A stretch of DNA of 7,486 nt from an uncultured bacterium (GTDB lineage: Bacteria > Desulfobacterota > Desulfobulbia > Desulfobulbales > Desulfobulbaceae): assembly GCA_903896915.1 (NCBI GenBank), contig CAITZN010000661.1:1-7486 (forward strand), in the 5' to 3' direction. A model generated the notes under the pieces. The model worked only from the letters and a program-made list of their open reading frames with translations. It was not told the DNA's origin and searched no databases. Numbering within the stretch: position 1 is the first letter of the stretch; each line of letters opens with the position of its first letter. The translations under genes were made by a program, and so were the position numbers. Below, one piece after another: positions 5,155 to 7,486 of the stretch.

Positions 5155-7486
5155 TCAGTGTTTGTGATGCAATTCGTGTCTGAGTTTGGCGAATTCTTCG
5201 TTTATATGGCCGCGCAGCTCGGAAAGTTCAACATACAGCTCTTTTGCTGTGTATTCAAACCGAGGTTCATCATCCTTCCCCGTTATTGTCGAGGCAGGTG
5301 GCATGACGGCAAAGGCATCGACCAACCAATTGGTGAAACGGTTAACTGCTTCTGTCAAAATCTCAGGTGGGCACTGCTCATCAAGGAGATGCTCGTAGAG
5401 ATAATTCACCAGTTTTTCGGTGACGGGCTCGTCTCTTTTGGGAAGACGGACATGTAGGCTGATAACGGAATTGAGCAACTGTGCCAGGGCTTGTTGTCCC
5501 GAAGAAAGTTCTGAATTCTTCAGTGCTGCGATCAGTTGGGCGGATTCGGCTGCCTTCTCACGGGACAGTGCTAAAATTACGCCGGGTAGCAAGACACCAA
5601 GTGCTGCAAGCTGCATATGTCTTGTTTCTTCAGGCTTGAGCGTTGGAGTGAGTATTTCTTGAGCGATGGATGAGGCAAAGGGCCGGCCTGTATCAAGAGT
5701 CTCCTCCAGAGCCTGCGTCAATTCATCGTCCACCGCCGGCGAGACAGTCTCGACGTCGTCATCTTTTGCATCGAAAAAGAAATCAAGAGCACCTTCAAGT
5801 TCTTTGTCCAGACTGTCATCGCTTGCGATGTGTACGTCTACAGGTTTGCTCACAGGCTCAGGAATTTTCGGCGCTATCGGTTCTTCGTCTGCATCTGCAC
5901 CGAAGAAGAAATCAAGTTTTTCCTCAATTTCTCCCATAGGGGTGTAATCTAGAGTGGCGATCGCTTCTTCTTCTGAAAAGCCATGGTTTTCTTTGCTGTC
6001 TGCGAGGGCAGATTCAACACCGCTTTCCTCGTCAAAAAAGAGTGATCTTTCATTATCTTCGACAGAAAGACTGGTCATTGTGTCAGATCTGTCAGGTTCT
6101 TCGAGCGTGTCGGCAAAGAAATCATCCAATTTGTTCTGGATCTCGAAGGTACTTTGAGCTATTTCTGATTCCGTCAGCTTGAGCTTGGTATCATCAACTT
6201 CTTCGTTATCATTATCAGCCAGGTCTTTCAGCGCAATCATTTCTTCAGGATTGACATCGGCAAGGGCAGCCACAGGCTGCTTATAATCGTCGTCGGTTAT
6301 CTCCAGAATGCTCGCATCCAGAGCAGGAGTCATTTCTGGCTGACTCTCGGTGTCAGTATCACCTTCAGGAAAAAGAAAATCCAGTTGTTCAGCAAGGTCC
6401 ATCTGTGTCGGAAGATCGAGAGGTTGGGCTTCTTCGCTGAAGCCTGAGGTCTCATCTGTATCGGAGAGAGCCGGCATTAAACCGCGTTTGGTACTGGAGT
6501 GGGCTTCGATAAAATCGTCAACCGGTTGGATAGCATCCGGGGAGAGAATTTCATCGGGATACTGGACGTCGGCAGTTTCCATCGCCGGTTTGGAGTCCAT
6601 GGCAAAAAGGGTGTCAATTTCTGTCTCAAGGGAATCTGCCAGGAAATCGTCAATCCGATCATCACCAGGTTTTACTTCTTTTGTTAAATTTTCATGCAAA
6701 GATCGCGGTGAGACAGCCGGTGTAGCGGTCGTGGCCTGAGGAGATAGTGAGGTAATGCTTGCGAAGGCTACCGGTGCACTGATCTCGTCGACAAATTTAT
6801 CGATGATCTGTGAATCAAGAGGAGAAGTCGTCTGAGCGGCAACAAGCATCTTAAGATTATTGATACGATTGATCCGATCTGTCAGAAGGTCTTGAATTGC
6901 GTTTTGATCAAGAGACTGAGCATCTGTTGTCGTAATCTGTTCCAACGCTTCAAAAAAAGAATGCAGCAGGATAAAAGCCTCTGAATGCGCTTGCGCTCTT
7001 TTTTCGGAGATATAATCGCCTAAGACCTGTAATCCTTGGATTAGCACTAGGGTCGGTTTGTTATCGGTAAACATCCCGTCAAAGAGGGAGAGACTGGTGT
7101 TGAATTGTTTTAGACTCTCATCGGTCACTTCCCAGTCGAGGCTGAGAATAGCTGCTTTAAGCTGTTTTGCATGATCAGTTTGCGCAAGAGAAGATGCTAG
7201 AGCCTCCGATGCAGCTTGCATCGATATCTTCTCGTCAAAACCGGAAGACGTTTCGTCTTCGCTTTGATTGATTTGATATTGGAGAATTCTAAATTTGCGG
7301 ACATCAGCTGTCAGTAATTGGGTGATTTCTTCGTCGGTAATATCTGGGGAAGATATTATTTTTTCAAAATTATAAAAGAAAGTAAGGAGCAGTTTGATGG
7401 AATTGTGATGGGCATATGCACCTTTTGTGCGAATATATCCACCTAGTTTGCTAAGTCCCTGTAGGTAAACATCTGCAACCTTGTCG
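5155..7486 (-). CDS. Large acidic modular protein of unknown function (N-terminus outside window)
   Basis: The frame is open from the window edge at 7486 to TGA 5155-5157, giving at least 776 residues. The ATG at 7221 is internal, because 88 in-frame residues precede it and belong to the same domain pattern. I do not recognise the protein. From the N-terminal side, numbering from Met 7221 as 1: a helical module upstream of residue 1 and a second copy at about 24-128; a long acidic, serine- and threonine-rich middle (about 145-510) that is probably disordered and holds five L-D-[DF]-[FL]-[FL] motifs; a helical domain at about 534-640 (MQLAALGVLLPGVILALSRE onward); and a charged heptad-like tail at 657-687 (ELYVELSELRGHINEEFAKL) that is likely a coiled coil. 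There is no membrane segment in the visible part and only one cysteine, so it is probably cytoplasmic. A scaffold or adaptor role is inference. It ends in its own terminator and converges on yejBE. Confidence 0.9.
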   Translation of the reverse strand, partial: DKVADVYLQGLSKLGGYIRTKGAYAHHNSIKLLLTFFYNFEKIISSPDITDEEITQLLTADVRKFRILQYQINQSEDETSSGFDEKISMQAASEALASSLAQTDHAKQLKAAILSLDWEVTDESLKQFNTSLSLFDGMFTDNKPTLVLIQGLQVLGDYISEKRAQAHSEAFILLHSFFEALEQITTTDAQSLDQNAIQDLLTDRINRINNLKMLVAAQTTSPLDSQIIDKFVDEISAPVAFASITSLSPQATTATPAVSPRSLHENLTKEVKPGDDRIDDFLADSLETEIDTLFAMDSKPAMETADVQYPDEILSPDAIQPVDDFIEAHSSTKRGLMPALSDTDETSGFSEEAQPLDLPTQMDLAEQLDFLFPEGDTDTESQPEMTPALDASILEITDDDYKQPVAALADVNPEEMIALKDLADNDNEEVDDTKLKLTESEIAQSTFEIQNKLDDFFADTLEEPDRSDTMTSLSVEDNERSLFFDEESGVESALADSKENHGFSEEEAIATLDYTPMGEIEEKLDFFFGADADEEPIAPKIPEPVSKPVDVHIASDDSLDKELEGALDFFFDAKDDDVETVSPAVDDELTQALEETLDTGRPFASSIAQEILTPTLKPEETRHMQLAALGVLLPGVILALSREKAAESAQLIAALKNSELSSGQQALAQLLNSVISLHVRLPKRDEPVTEKLVNYLYEHLLDEQCPPEILTEAVNRFTNWLVDAFAVMPPASTITGKDDEPRFEYTAKELYVELSELRGHINEEFAKLRHELHHKH
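5749..6663 (-). repeat. Five dispersed copies of an acidic L-D-[DF]-[FL]-[FL] motif within the large protein
   Basis: Copies in protein order (Met 7221 = 1): DDRIDDFLADSLETEID at 187-203 (6613-6663), LAEQLDFLFPEGDTDTE at 276-292 (6346-6396), IQNKLDDFFADTLEEPD at 361-377 (6091-6141), IEEKLDFFFGADADEEP at 432-448 (5878-5928), and LEGALDFFFDAKDDDVE at 475-491 (5749-5799). Each is a short amphipathic helix-like segment ending in aromatics and followed by acidic residues. Copies 1 and 3 share D-D-F-[LF]-A-D-[ST]-L-E; copies 2 and 4 share an extended preceding segment starting GFSEE. They sit in an otherwise low-complexity acidic region. Confidence 0.85.
6838..7467 (-). repeat. Duplicated helical module at the N-terminal side of the large protein
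   Basis: Two segments align well. The first (7467-7267) carries YLQGLSKLGGYIRTKGAYAH followed by LLLTFFYNFEKI and ITQLLTADVRKFRILQ. The second (7050-6838) carries LIQGLQVLGDYISEKRAQAH followed by ILLHSFFEALEQI and IQDLLTDRINRINNLK. Identical positions include Q-G-L, L-G, Y-I, K, A-H, L-L, F-F and E. The offset is about 141 residues, so each full module probably also includes the preceding LDWEVTDESLKQFNTSLSLF segment; that part of the first copy lies beyond the window. Confidence 0.82.

Noticed and set aside
6350..6739. Plus-strand open frame of 129 residues opposite the large acidic protein
   Set aside because: Serine-rich translation is expected from the reverse of an Asp/Glu-rich gene; no start signal or domain.

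Overview
The window looks like a stretch of chromosome from a Gram-negative bacterium, most likely a deltaproteobacterium / Desulfobacterota of the Desulfobulbales type. That placement is an inference from gene style: a YejB/YejE-type permease pair, a SixA phosphatase overlapping a ParA ATPase, a small four-cysteine protein, a DUF4177-like protein and a large acidic cytoplasmic protein. Base composition appears balanced and fairly even. I see no insertion sequence, tRNA, rRNA, CRISPR array or phage gene.

Layout. Positions 1-2296 hold four plus-strand genes: the 3' part of a ParA-type ATPase, an overlapping SixA-like phosphohistidine phosphatase, a 62-residue protein with four cysteines, and an exported protein built almost entirely of MORN repeats (eleven full 23-residue units plus a partial twelfth). 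At 2452-2871 is a DUF4177-like protein with a proline-rich linker encoded by a 9-bp microrepeat. At 3016-5095 are yejB and yejE, one base apart, encoding the two membrane subunits of a Yej-type peptide ABC importer; neither the binding protein (YejA) nor the ATPase (YejF) is in the window. A hairpin at 5099-5125 with a T-run on the minus strand ends the convergent gene that fills the rest of the window.

That minus-strand gene (5155 to beyond 7486) encodes an unrecognised protein of at least 776 residues. Its reading frame stays open to the window edge, so the methionine codon at 7221 is internal. It has a duplicated helical module at the N-terminal side, a long acidic and probably disordered middle with five copies of an L-D-[DF]-[FL]-[FL] motif, and a helical C-terminal domain ending in a probable coiled coil. 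This is the most novel object here.

How the genes may work together: ParA and SixA are translationally linked and may be co-expressed. YejB and YejE form one transmembrane channel. No evidence ties the MORN, DUF4177-like and four-cysteine proteins to one pathway; they are simply co-directional.
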